DNA of 64,000 bases, taken from contig OZ251229.1 in the NCBI GenBank assembly GCA_965240325.2, positions 2,542,001 through 2,606,000 on the forward strand, written 5' to 3'. Below the pieces are notes generated by a model that saw only the letters and a program-made list of their open reading frames with translations, was not told where the DNA came from and ran no database searches. Positions within the stretch are counted from its first letter, which is position 1. Each line of letters begins with the position of its first letter. A program made the translations under genes and the position numbers. Origin of the DNA: Rebecca billardiae RCC1528. Its lineage: Eukaryota > Haptophyta. Below are positions 38,827 through 48,654 of the stretch, in pieces.

Positions 38827-40505
38827 TTACACCGCAGCCGCGGCGTCGTGCCAGGCCGTGCAGTGCGGCTTGTGCACTTTCCACGCGCCCCGCAGGTGCT
38901 CGCGGCAGCAAAAGACCGCCACGTGGCACCGCTCGCACTTCTTCACGCCACGGCCCGACTTGGCACACACCATGCAGCACGCAGCGACCACCTCGCGATC
39001 TCCGGCAAAGTCGCAGAGCACCTTGCTCGGATCCACCGCAGAGTCGTCAAGCTCATGCCCGCGGCGCAGCAGTCGCACTCCCTCCGCCACGTCGCGCTGC
39101 ACTGCCCTACCTGCAAGCAGCAGTGGCGCCAATGCCGAGTGGGCGTCTGGCTCGCCGCCGTCCACGGCCAGCCGGAACCATCGCACCGCCTCGGCCATAT
39201 CCTGCGGCACGCCCTTGCCTCGTTGGTAGTGCAAGCCCAGGGTGTACTGCGCATAGCCATCGCCCTGCTCGGCCGCCAGCCGGCACCAGCGCACCGCCTC
39301 GGCGCAATCCTGCGGCACGCCCTCACCTCGGTCGTAGCACATGCCCAGGTCCCTCTGCGCAGCTGCGTTGCCCTGCTCGGCCGCCAGCCGGCACCAGCGC
39401 ACCGCCTCGGCGCAATCCTGCGGCACGCCCCTGCCTCGTTGGTAGTGCAAGCCCAGGGTGTACTGCGCATAGCCATCGCCCTGCTCGGCCGCCAGCCGGC
39501 ACCAGCGCACCGCCTCGGCGCAATCCCGTGCGGCACGCCCACACCTCGGTCGTAGCACACGCTCAGGTCCCTCTGCGCAGCTGCGTAGCCCTGCTCGGCC
39601 GCAAGCCGGTACCATCGCGCCGCCTCGGCCATATCATGTGGCACGCCATCGCCTTGTCGATAGCACACGCCCAGGTTGGTCTGAGCAGCTGCGTAGCCCT
39701 GTTCGGCCGCCAGCCGGAACCAGCGCACCGCCTCTGCCCGGTCCTGCGGCACGCCCTCGCCTAGTTCGTAGCCTAAGCCCAGGGTGTACTGGGCAATTGC
39801 GTAGCCCTGCTCGCCCGCCAGCCGGTACCATCGCACCGCCTCGGCCCCATCCTGCGGCACGCCCTGGCCTCGGTTGTAGAGCAAGCCCAGGTTGAACTGC
39901 GCAGCTGCGTAGCCCTGCGCGGCCGCCAGCCGGAACCAGCGCACCGCCTCGGCCCAGTCATGCGGCACGCCCTCACCTCGTTCGTAGCACACGCCCAGGT
40001 TGGTCTGCGCAGCTGCGTAGCCCTGCTCGGCCGCCAGCCGGAACCAGCGCATCGCCTCGGCCCAGTCCTGCGGCACGCCCTCGCCTCGTTGGTTGCATAA
40101 GCCCAGGTTGGTCTGCGCAGCTGGGTCGCCCTGCTCTGCCGCCAGCCGGTACCAGCGCACCGCCTCGGCGCAATCCTGCGGCACGCCCTCGCCTCGCGCA
40201 TACAGCCCGCCCATCTCGGCCTGAGCGGTCGAATCGCCCTGCTCGGCCGCCAGCCGGTACCAGCGCGCAGCCTCTGCCCGATTCGACGCGACTGTCGACG
40301 CGTGGTAGATCTCCCCCAACCGTCGCTGAGCTTGCACGAACCCACGATTCGCAGCGAGGACATAGAGGCGAAGCGCCTCGCCGACGTCCTGCCTGACACC
40401 GTCGCCCGATTCGGTGCGCCTCGCTAGCAGGAAGGTCGCACGTGCGTCGCCCCGCCCCGCCGCGCGCTGGAGCATGCGGACCCCGGCATAGCTGTCTCCC
40501 GCCAT
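38827..40505 (-). CDS. Sel1-repeat MYND protein B, with a frameshift near 39527
   Basis: Start ATG at 40505 (MAGDSYAGVRMLQRAAGRGD). About twelve Sel1 repeats of the form VPQDCAEAVRWYRLAAEQGD follow. The first frame runs on from 40505 to 38943, but after about 39535 it loses the repeat pattern. The pattern resumes in the adjacent frame and continues through three more repeats to a MYND finger (CCMVCAKSGRGVKKCERCH, FCCREHL, HKPHC), ending at 38827. At the junction this copy has CAATCCCGTGCGG where sister repeats have CAATCCTGCGG, a two-base insertion. The restored protein would be about 559 residues and paralogous to protein A. It diverges from the FkbM gene with 84 bp between starts. Confidence 0.7.
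39060..40330 (-). repeat. 108-bp coding minisatellite (Sel1 array B)
   Basis: A second array with a 108-bp period. Two units, around 39222-39300 and 39438-39520, are almost identical at DNA level (both contain GTGCAAGCCCAGGGTGTACT), implying a recent internal duplication of a two-unit block. Confidence 0.85.
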
Positions 40506-40589
40506 CGTCGAGACGGTTGACGGGTCAAAGGGCAGCCACTGCCACCGCCTGCAGAAACTGTTGCACTTACAGAGTCACATACGGTGCAG

Positions 40590-41834
40590 ATGATTTGCAA
40601 GATGGCCGCCGGCTGGACTACAGCCGTCATGGCAGCGCTATCGTCTGAGCCCCTGATCAGCGACCCGGCAGGCAACCGCCTGCCGATGGCCACCGTGGCC
40701 ATGTCTCCTCCTTGGCCGGCACCGGCCTTCCGCTTCGCATGCCCCCCCGGCGAGCCGCAGTCCACGTGTGACATGCTGGATCACCGGCACGGCTGTTTTG
40801 AACCGGACGATGAGGTAGCGGAAGTGGTCACATCCTTCCTGGCCGGATGCGGGGCGGAGTGCCTCTACGTTGATATCGGCTGCAACATGGGCTGGTTTGC
40901 CGTCCAAGCCGCCACCATGGGCGCCCGTGTAGAGTGCTACGAGCCCACTCCCTTCTTCATCACTGGCAGCATGCACTCTGCGCGCATCAACGGCGTCCAG
41001 GACAGGTTCCGGGCGGTGCAGGCGGCGGTGGTCAGGAACGACGCCGAGGCGGGCGTCGTGCGTAACTTCACGTCCGCGTACTTCGGCTGCTACGTGGGCG
41101 CGGCCGCCATGGCTGCCTACCGCGCGCAGCACGGCGGCCGCAAGGCATGGCAGACGCGCACGCTCCGCCTCAGGTCGATCCTGGCGGGCAAGCACGTGAC
41201 GCTTCTCAAGATGGACATCGACTACAACGAAGGGGAGCTGCTGCACGACCTCGTGGCCATGCTCAGGGCGGGAGAAACCCGCGTGGACACCTTCGTCATT
41301 GAGCTCGGGGACTCCGGGAACACGTACATTGGCAAGTGCAGGGTTGGCATGAAATGTGCCAAGCGCGGCACGATCCGCGGCGGCGATCTGCGTGACGTGA
41401 TCAGGCTGCAAGAAGAGCTCGGCTACGACGTCTACCGCATCAACGTGCACACACTGGGCGAGGTGTTCGACTGGACCGGGGCCAACGTGAACCCCAACGT
41501 CAGCGCCACCCCGCCCGCTGTGATCCCCATGTACGGCATCCGGGCGATGCGCAAGCTGGAGAAAGTCCGGAACCACACGTCTGTGCAGCTGCTGCGGGAG
41601 CTGCCCCTCGACGGCTCCAACTTCCTCTTCACGCGGGTGCAGCTCGCACGGCGGGCGCACCACCACCGCAAAGACATGGAATGGATCACCCACTTGGCCA
41701 AGCGCTACCACACGCCCGGCTACAAGGGGAAGCCTGATCTCAACAGAGGCAACCCTGTGAAGGGACTGAACGTCGTGCCGAAACGTCGTCAGCACGGGCG
41801 CACTTCGAGCAGCGGTTTGACTGCTCGTCTCTGA
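40590..41834 (+). CDS. FkbM-family SAM-dependent methyltransferase
   Basis: Start ATG at 40590 (MICKMAAGWTTAVMAALSSE), with a second ATG at 40602; 414 residues from the first. Motif I of the SAM-binding fold is YVDIGCNMGWFAVQAATMGA followed by RVECYEPTPFF, where the acidic residue binds the ribose. The FkbM signature LLKMDIDYNEGELLHDL follows. C-terminal PVKGLNVVPKRR is basic. FkbM enzymes methylate hydroxyl groups of sugars and polyketides, and in algae they are numerous and of unknown substrate. The N-terminus is weakly hydrophobic, not a clear signal peptide. No intron is needed. Confidence 0.85.
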   Translation: MICKMAAGWTTAVMAALSSEPLISDPAGNRLPMATVAMSPPWPAPAFRFACPPGEPQSTCDMLDHRHGCFEPDDEVAEVVTSFLAGCGAECLYVDIGCNMGWFAVQAATMGARVECYEPTPFFITGSMHSARINGVQDRFRAVQAAVVRNDAEAGVVRNFTSAYFGCYVGAAAMAAYRAQHGGRKAWQTRTLRLRSILAGKHVTLLKMDIDYNEGELLHDLVAMLRAGETRVDTFVIELGDSGNTYIGKCRVGMKCAKRGTIRGGDLRDVIRLQEELGYDVYRINVHTLGEVFDWTGANVNPNVSATPPAVIPMYGIRAMRKLEKVRNHTSVQLLRELPLDGSNFLFTRVQLARRAHHHRKDMEWITHLAKRYHTPGYKGKPDLNRGNPVKGLNVVPKRRQHGRTSSSGLTARL

Positions 41835-41846
41835 GCTCGTCTTTCT

Positions 41847-41847
<1 letters not shown>

Positions 41848-41889
<42 letters not shown>

Positions 41890-41980
41890 CTGCTGACTCT
41901 CTCTGCTAGACTCTATAGCTGCTACAGTAGCTGATGAGTGAATAAGCAGCCTGACCTATATATATATATATATATATATA
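41848..41980. repeat. (TC)n and (TA)n microsatellites
   Basis: A pure TC run at about 41848-41886 and a TA run at about 41957-41980, directly downstream of the FkbM stop codon. Confidence 0.95.
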
Positions 41981-42215
41981 GCTCTCATCTCGTCAGTCTC
42001 CGTCTCAGTCGCGCGCGCGCTTAACTCCTTAAGCAGCGTAAGACGACTCAGCAGCGTATTCGTCGCGCGCGCGCCGGTCATCATGTCAGAGTAGACGCGC
42101 GAGAGGCGAATGCATCAGTGTCAGCGCAGCGCGGAGCAGTGTGAGTGTCTGCGCGCACTACTGAGAGAGAGAGAGATCGAGATCGATCTATATCAATCAT
42201 CACTCATCGGCGTCA

Positions 42216-45200
42216 TCACATGACGGCTGCTGCATGAGTGCTGCCGTATGCGTGTGGTGACGCACGGCGAGCACCGAGTGCGCCGCCAGCCGACGTGCTG
42301 AGCATGTGCCTGAGCGCTCGCACCTCCGCCGGGCTCAGCGCCTCTTCGCGCAGAGCGGCGAGGCCGGAGGCGGCGGGCGGCGGGATCGCGACCCCCGGCG
42401 ACTTGGGACGGCCACCCGACAAGCTGTGCGCTCGCGCTGAGGCGGCCGGCGGCGGCGGCGGCGGCGGCTGCCATTCGTGCTGCGCGCCGCGCGCGGTCGC
42501 GCCGCTCGCGCCGGCCGCAGCGCGCTCGGCGCGCGCGCTGGCGTCGCGGGACGGCGACGCGTCGCGGGGGGCGAGCCCTGGTCGCGGCGTGTGCAAGCCC
42601 GACGTGCCGCCGTGCGCGCGCGCCGGGAGGGACCAGCGCAGCTCCACGGCGTGCGTGCTCTGCTCCCGGCGGCGCGCGGCGCGCGCGTGTGTCGAGAACG
42701 CAGGAGGCGCGGCGGCGGTTGCGGCGGTTGCGGCGGGCGGCGCCGAGGCACGGGCGCGCGCGGCGGCGCCGCCGCCACGCGTGCCCACCGGCGCAGGGCG
42801 GCGGGGCGGCGTCGGCGCGCTGTGCCTGCGGGTGCCCGCGGCACTGCCCGCGGCTAGGGGATGGCGGACAACCCCGCTGCCCGCCGCGGCCGCCAGCCGC
42901 GCGCGCGCCGCGGCGGCATCGGGCAAGTCCGCGCCGCCGCCGAGCGACGCGTGAAGCCGCGGCGGGAGTGACCGGCGCGCCGCGCTCGCGTCGTCATCGT
43001 CCGCGCCGCGCGCCGCCGACAGGATCCGGGCGAGCGCCGTCGATGCTCGCGAGGCGGAGGAGGCGGCGGAGGCGGGCTCGGCCGCGCCGCGCGCCGACGC
43101 CATCCCATTTGGCACACGAAGCTTGGTCGTCGTCGCCGCCGTCGGCTGCGGCCGCGGGCTCGGCGGGCCGTGCACGGCGGTGCGCGGCGTGCTGGGCGTG
43201 GTGTCAGCCGCGCGCGGCGGCGGGCGTGCGCGATCGGCCGACGCGGCGCGGCGCCGCCGCGCGCCCTCCAGCTCGGCGGCGGCCGAGTGCCGTTCCAGCG
43301 GTGGCGGCGGTGGCGTGTGCGCGCGCGCCGCGCGAGCGCCGCGCGTCGGCGTGCGCGGCGGCGTCGGGCCTTCCAGGCTGAGCGCGGCGTGCGCGTGCGC
43401 CGCGCGCGTGTCGTCGCGCGCCGCTGCGGTCGGCGCGCGCTCGGCCCAGCGGCGCGGGGGGCTGTCGTCGATAGGCGCGGTGGCGGGCCCAGCGCGCGGG
43501 GCGCCCTGGGCAAGCGGCGTGGCGGCGGCGCCGGGGGCGGCCGCGGCGCGCGCGGCGCTGAGCGCCGCGTCCGCGCGCGCCGCCATCCGCGCGCGCGCTT
43601 GCTCCAAGGCGGCGGCATGCTCGGCGGCCGCGGCCTCGCGCTCTGCCGCCAGCGCCAAGTCCACGGCCTCGCGCCGCGCCGTGCGCGCGTCCGCCGCCCA
43701 CGCGCGCCGGGCGACGGTGAGCGCGTCCGCCGCCAGGCGCTGCTCCTCCTCGCGAGCCGCGCTGACTGCGGCGGCGGCGGCGGCGGCGGCGGCGGCAGCG
43801 GGCGCGGCCGCGTTTGCGTCCGCCGCCGCCACCGCGGCGGGCGTGGCACCTGGCAGCTGTGGCTGCGGCTGCGGCTGCAGCGGCGCACGCGCCGACTCCG
43901 CCGACGGCGGCGTGGCCGGCGGCGCGTGCGCGTGCGCCGCGCGCGCCTCGGCGCGCGCGAGCTCCGATCTGAGCAGCGAGATCTCGGCGGCGTGGCGCCG
44001 CGCGGAGCCCTCCACCGCCGTGGCGGCGTCGGCGCGAGCCGCGTCGGCGGCCGCCACCCACGCCTGCCGCTGCGCCCGCCACCCACGCTCGTCCTCGTCG
44101 GCGCGCGCGCGCGCGCTCGCGCGCGCCGCCTCGAGCGCCGCGCGCGTCTCCTGCGCCGCGCGCGCGGCCATCAACTCCTGCACCGCGCGCACCCGCTCAT
44201 CCGCCTGCGCGCTGAGCGCGCGGCGCGCGGCGTCGAGGGCCGACTGCGCGTCGCGGCGCGCGGCGTCGGCGGCGCGCGCCGCGTCGGCGTCCGCGTCCGG
44301 CGCGTGCTCGGAGCCATCGCCACCAGACTGCGCGGCGGCGGCGGCGGTCTCCGCAGCCTCGGCGCTCGCGAGCGCGGCCGCGACGGCGCGCGCCGCGTCC
44401 GCGGTGAGTGCCTCGAGCTGGGCGCACAGCGCCGCCGCCGCCTCCGCGTCCGCCGCGCGCGCCAGCGCTTGGCCCGCGGCGCCGTCGCGAGCGGCGGCGA
44501 GCTCCGCGGCCGCCTCACCCGCCGCGGTCGCCGCGGCGGCGCGCGCGGCGTGGGCTGTCTCCGCCGCCGCATCCGAGTCGGCAAGTGCCGAGCGCAGCGC
44601 GGCGCTGTGCGCGAGCGCGGCCGCCGCGCGCTCGGCCGCCGCCGCCGCGTCGTCGTCCGCCGCGGCGAGCGAAGCGCACGCGGCCGCCAGCTCGGCGCCC
44701 AGCCGCGCGCGCCCGCTGCCGGCGGCGTGCGCGCCCGCGAGCGCGCTCGTGGCTGCGGCCGCCTCCACACGAGCCTCCTCCGCCGCGCGCGCGCTGCCCT
44801 CCGCCGCGAGCTCCAGGCTGCGCACGCGCGCGCGCAGCGCCTGCACGCTCGCGTCCGCGTCGGCGCGCGCTCGCCAGATCGCCAATGCGCGCGGCGAGCT
44901 CGCGGCCGCGTCGTCGGCGCCGCCGCCATTCGGGTTAGGGTTAGGGTTAGGGTTAGGGTCGTCGGCGGACGAGTGGCTCACGTCGGTGTCCGCGTTGTCG
45001 TCGCGCCCGCGCTCGTCGACAGCGCCCGCCTCGCGCGGCGGCGCCGTGTCGTCGTCGGCGTCGGCGTCGGCGCGTGGCTCTGTCTGAGTGTGCGCGTGCG
45101 CGCGCGCGCGCGCAGGCGGCACGCGCGCGCTGGCCGCGGGCGGAGGTGACACGGGCAAAACGTGCGCGGCCGCGGCGCCTTCGCCCGTCGTCGGCGGCGG

Positions 45201-48200
45201 CGGCGGCGGGCCGCGGCGCACGCCGTGGCGCGGCGGTGTGAGCGCGGGCACGGCCGAGCGCGGCACCTCAGCGGGCGGGACGGCGCCCTCGCGCGGGTGC
45301 GCGTCCGCGCGACTGCCGCCCGGCGCGCCGTCGCCGCGCCGCTGGCCGCGCGGCTGCGGCGGCCGCGGCGGCGGCTGCGGCGACGGGGCGCCGGCGAGCG
45401 CGCGCGCTGCCTCGCCCTGGCCATCAAGGGCAGAGGCGCCGTCGTCGTCCGGCGTTCGACGCCGCGGCGACGCGCGCGGCGTGCGGTGCGGCGAGGCGGC
45501 ACCATCGCCTTCGCCCTCGCCCTCGCCCGCGCCCGCGCCCGCGCTCGCGCCCGCTGCGCCCGCGCCCGCGCCGGCGCCGGAGCCGGCAGCGGCGCGACCG
45601 CGCGCGCCGCCATCGCTGTGCGGACCTACCACGTCGGCGGCCGGCTCGACGCCCGTCTCGATCAGGTGGCCCGTGTGCCCGCGCCAGCTCGCCGCGCTCG
45701 TCGCGGCGGAGGCGACCGAGCCGCCCGCCTGCGACGCGGCCGCCGAGTCCACCGCCGCCGCCGCCTCCGTCCGCGCGCCGGCCGCGCCGGCGCGCCCAGA
45801 CTGCAGCGGCGAGGGTCGGCCGCGGGGCGATGGCGGCGCGCTGCCGTCGGCGGCTCGTGGGAGGGTCGAGGGGCCGGCGGGTGCGCTCGCGCGCGCGGCG
45901 GCCGGCTTGGAGGGCTCGTCCACGCCGCCGCCGCCGCCATCGCTCTTCCGGCCGCCGCCGCCGCCCTCGCCGCCGTCAGCGCGGTCGCCGTCCCCGAGCG
46001 CGCTCGCGCGCGCCTCGGCAGCGAGCGCGCGCGCGCGCTCGCGGCGGATCTCTGCGCGCAGCAGCGCGGCGCGCTCGACCGCCTCGTGCCGGACGTGCAG
46101 CAGCTCGGCCTCCCACTCCGTCCGCGCGGCGGCCAGCTCGGCCGCCGCCGCGTCCGCCGCGCCCGCCGCGCGCGCCTCGGCGGCACACAGCGCTTCCCGC
46201 GCTCTCACAACGCCCGCCTCGGCCGCGGCGGTGCGCGCGTCGGCGGCGCGCGCCGCGGCGTGCGCGCCGTCGCGCTCCGCGCTGAGCGCGGCGATCGCGG
46301 CGTGCGCGCGCTCGATCTCGACGCGCGCCGGCGCGAGCTGCGCCTCCGCCGCCAGCGCGCGCTCGCCCACCGCGCGCATCGCCGAGGCGGCCGCCTCCGA
46401 GTCCGCCGCCGCCGCAACCAGCGCGCCGCGCAACTGCATTCGCTCGTCAGCGTCGGCGCGCGCGGCGGCGGCGGCGCGCGCGAGCGTCTCGCGCGCGTCG
46501 CGCGCGTCGGGCTCGGGCTCGGGCTGGGCGGGCTCGGAGCCCGGGTCGCCCTCGCTCGGCGCGCGCGCGCGCGAGGCGCGCGCCGCCGCGGCGGCCGCCT
46601 CCGCCTCGGCGGCGGCGCGCTCGGCCGCGGCGCGCGCGGCGCGCTCGGCGGCGAGCTCGGCGCGCGCCGCGGCGAGCTCGGCAAGGGCTGGGTGTTGGTC
46701 GTCGTGCCGGGCGTCGTCGTCGCGCGGCGCGGCGTGCGGCACGAGCGCGCGCGGCGACTGCTCTGCGCCGCGCACGCCGTCGAGCGCGCGCCGCGCGCGC
46801 GCCGCCGGGCCCGCCTCCTCCGACGCCTCACGAGCCGCGTCGCGCGCCGCGCGCGCCTCGGCGCGCGCGCTCTGTAGCTGCGCGCGCAGAGAGCCCAGGG
46901 CGTGCGCGTGCGCGGCGCGCAGGCCCTCGAGCTGGCCCTCGTACTCGTGCGCGCGCGCGTCGGCCTGCGCCTCCGCGCCCGCGCCGCCCGACCCCGCTCC
47001 GACCCCGCCGACCCCGCCGACAGCGCCGCGCGCCGCGCTCGGCGCGGACGGCGCAGAGGCGGCACGCACGGTCATCAGCTCGGCGCGGAGGCCGTCGGTG
47101 GTCGCGCGCTCGAGGTCGAGCGCGCGGCTGAGCGCGGCGGCGTCGGCCTCGGCGTCGCTCGCGCGGCCCGTCGCGCGTACGAGCTCGCCCGCCAGCCGCG
47201 CCGCCTCCGCGCGCGCGTCCTCGCACGCCGCCTCCGCCGCGTCCGCGCGCGAGCGGCTCTCGGCGAGCGCGGCGCGCGCCTCCGTCAGCTGCGCCGCCGT
47301 GTCCGCGAGCGCGACCGCGCTCTCGTCGGCGCGCGCGTGGGCGGAGTGGCGCGTGGCGTCGAGCTCGCGCGCGCGGCTGGAGACGAGCGCGTGCGCGTGC
47401 GCCAGCTCGTGGTGCAGCCGCTCGATCTCCGCGCGCACCGCCTCGTCCGCCGCGAGCCGCCCCTGGCCGCCCATTCGAGACTCGAGTTCTGAGGCGCGCG
47501 ACGCGCGCAGCTCGGCGCGCATCTGCGCGATGCGCTCGTTGGCGAGCTCGGCCACGTCGCCGCGGACGGCGCGGAGCAGGGCGTCCACGTCGAGCCCCTC
47601 GCCCTCCGCCAGCAGCCCCGCCGCGCCCGCGCACGAGCGCACCAGCGGCTCGAGCTCCGTCAACTGCCAGCCAAGCTCGTCCGCGCGAGCGCTCGCGTGC
47701 GTGTGTGCGGACGCCTGCGCGTCGAGCTCGGCGTGCGCGTCGGCGAGCGCGCGCTGCGTGCCGTCGAGCTGGAGCCGGAGCGACGTCAGCTGCCGCCGGA
47801 GCCGCAGCACGTCGCCGACGGGCAGCAGCGCGAGCTTCGCCTCGCGCGGCACCGGAACTGTCGGCGTGCGGGCGACGAGCGCGCGCCCGCCGCCGTGCTC
47901 GGCGGGCGCGCGCAGCGCGCCCTCGCGCGCGTCGTCGATGGCATCGTCACCGATCCAGTCGGCATCGTCGCCCAAGCCGTCGTCGTCGCCGCCGCCACTG
48001 ACGGACCCGCCACCTCCGATCGCGCCGTGGGCGGTGGCGGAGGCGCGCGCGGGCGACGCCCGCGCGCGCGTGTCGCCCGCCGCCGTCCAGACGGGCGAGC
48101 CCACCTCGGCGACGCGCTCATCCTGCTCGGGCGTGTCGGGCGTCGCGGGCGAGCGCTGCGCCAGCGCCCGGCCACCGTCGCGCGACGGCGCGGGCGTCGC

Positions 48201-48236
48201 CATGGGCGCCGCGCTCGTGCATGCCGCCACGGGCAT
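42216..48236 (-). CDS. very large Ala-rich coiled-coil protein, family not recognised
   Basis: The frame opens at 48788, inside the oppositely oriented IFT52 gene, so a start at 48236 (MPVAACTSAAPMATPAPSRD) or 48203 is preferred. That gives about 2006 residues with no intron needed, though in-frame introns cannot be excluded. An acidic stretch (GLGDDADWIGDDAIDDAREG) precedes long heptad regions, such as DVLRLRRQLTSLRLQLDGTQ and ELGWQLTELEPLVRSC, that continue almost to residue 850. Next comes a Pro/Gly/Ser-rich segment, a PN repeat (see telomere-like tract), a second coiled coil (about 1080-1560) and a disordered tail ending SPAEVRALRHMLSTSAGGAL. It may be centrosomal or ciliary because it diverges from IFT52, but that is inference from position and coiled-coil character only. 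Confidence 0.6.
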   Translation of the reverse strand: MPVAACTSAAPMATPAPSRDGGRALAQRSPATPDTPEQDERVAEVGSPVWTAAGDTRARASPARASATAHGAIGGGGSVSGGGDDDGLGDDADWIGDDAIDDAREGALRAPAEHGGGRALVARTPTVPVPREAKLALLPVGDVLRLRRQLTSLRLQLDGTQRALADAHAELDAQASAHTHASARADELGWQLTELEPLVRSCAGAAGLLAEGEGLDVDALLRAVRGDVAELANERIAQMRAELRASRASELESRMGGQGRLAADEAVRAEIERLHHELAHAHALVSSRARELDATRHSAHARADESAVALADTAAQLTEARAALAESRSRADAAEAACEDARAEAARLAGELVRATGRASDAEADAAALSRALDLERATTDGLRAELMTVRAASAPSAPSAARGAVGGVGGVGAGSGGAGAEAQADARAHEYEGQLEGLRAAHAHALGSLRAQLQSARAEARAARDAAREASEEAGPAARARRALDGVRGAEQSPRALVPHAAPRDDDARHDDQHPALAELAAARAELAAERAARAAAERAAAEAEAAAAAARASRARAPSEGDPGSEPAQPEPEPDARDARETLARAAAAARADADERMQLRGALVAAAADSEAAASAMRAVGERALAAEAQLAPARVEIERAHAAIAALSAERDGAHAAARAADARTAAAEAGVVRAREALCAAEARAAGAADAAAAELAAARTEWEAELLHVRHEAVERAALLRAEIRRERARALAAEARASALGDGDRADGGEGGGGGRKSDGGGGGVDEPSKPAAARASAPAGPSTLPRAADGSAPPSPRGRPSPLQSGRAGAAGARTEAAAAVDSAAASQAGGSVASAATSAASWRGHTGHLIETGVEPAADVVGPHSDGGARGRAAAGSGAGAGAGAAGASAGAGAGEGEGEGDGAASPHRTPRASPRRRTPDDDGASALDGQGEAARALAGAPSPQPPPRPPQPRGQRRGDGAPGGSRADAHPREGAVPPAEVPRSAVPALTPPRHGVRRGPPPPPPTTGEGAAAAHVLPVSPPPAASARVPPARARAHAHTQTEPRADADADDDTAPPREAGAVDERGRDDNADTDVSHSSADDPNPNPNPNPNGGGADDAAASSPRALAIWRARADADASVQALRARVRSLELAAEGSARAAEEARVEAAAATSALAGAHAAGSGRARLGAELAAACASLAAADDDAAAAAERAAAALAHSAALRSALADSDAAAETAHAARAAAATAAGEAAAELAAARDGAAGQALARAADAEAAAALCAQLEALTADAARAVAAALASAEAAETAAAAAQSGGDGSEHAPDADADAARAADAARRDAQSALDAARRALSAQADERVRAVQELMAARAAQETRAALEAARASARARADEDERGWRAQRQAWVAAADAARADAATAVEGSARRHAAEISLLRSELARAEARAAHAHAPPATPPSAESARAPLQPQPQPQLPGATPAAVAAADANAAAPAAAAAAAAAAAVSAAREEEQRLAADALTVARRAWAADARTARREAVDLALAAEREAAAAEHAAALEQARARMAARADAALSAARAAAAPGAAATPLAQGAPRAGPATAPIDDSPPRRWAERAPTAAARDDTRAAHAHAALSLEGPTPPRTPTRGARAARAHTPPPPPLERHSAAAELEGARRRRAASADRARPPPRAADTTPSTPRTAVHGPPSPRPQPTAATTTKLRVPNGMASARGAAEPASAASSASRASTALARILSAARGADDDDASAARRSLPPRLHASLGGGADLPDAAAARARLAAAAGSGVVRHPLAAGSAAGTRRHSAPTPPRRPAPVGTRGGGAAARARASAPPAATAATAAAPPAFSTHARAARRREQSTHAVELRWSLPARAHGGTSGLHTPRPGLAPRDASPSRDASARAERAAAGASGATARGAQHEWQPPPPPPPAASARAHSLSGGRPKSPGVAIPPPAASGLAALREEALSPAEVRALRHMLSTSAGGALGARRASPHAYGSTHAAAVM
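44932..44959 (+). repeat. interstitial (TTAGGG)n telomere-type tract within coding sequence
   Basis: More than four perfect TTAGGG units. On the minus strand they are translated as a Pro-Asn repeat (PNPNPNPN) between two coiled-coil parts of the large protein. The reading frame stays open across the tract. Confidence 0.95.
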
Positions 48237-48654
48237 ACTCGCTGCGCTTGGGCGCGACAGCCCCTGCCCACACGTGCAGCCGCCCGCCGCAGCGCCAACC
48301 GTGCTTTGCCCGACCGGCGGCGCGCACGCACGGCGCTTTTGCTTGCCCACTCTGGCTCTCCGGCGCGCGACGTGCAGGACTGGTGCGGGGGCGACCAACG
48401 GCTGGTCGCTTCTCGCCCCTTTTGGCGAGTCCTGGCCAGCAGAAGGGTACCGATCCGGGCAAGTGCGCGAAGGGCCGCCATCGTTCGAGTAGTAGCTACC
48501 CTTTTTAACGGCTTCGAGCTCGCCCTGGCGGTGGGTGAAGGCCCGCGCGAGGAGCTCCGTTGCCGCCGGTCGCTTCGGCGGTGGTAGCGCGTGCGGCGCG
48601 GCGCGAAGGGGCGCGAGCGGCGCGTGAGCGCGGCGTGTCGACGGCCCTGCGCCG
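48237..48654. promoter_or_regulatory. divergent upstream region, coiled-coil gene / IFT52
   Basis: About 420 bp between the preferred opposite starts. The open frame of the coiled-coil gene crosses it, but the composition is less biased than in the coding body. A short AT-richer patch (AGTAGCTACCCTTTTTAACG near 48490-48509) could be the core promoter. Confidence 0.35.

Noticed and set aside
45088-48492. 1134-codon plus-strand frame opposite the giant coiled-coil gene
   Set aside because: Ser/Ala/Arg composition mirrors the antisense codons; no start context or domain. The minus strand has heptads and a normal acidic/basic pattern.
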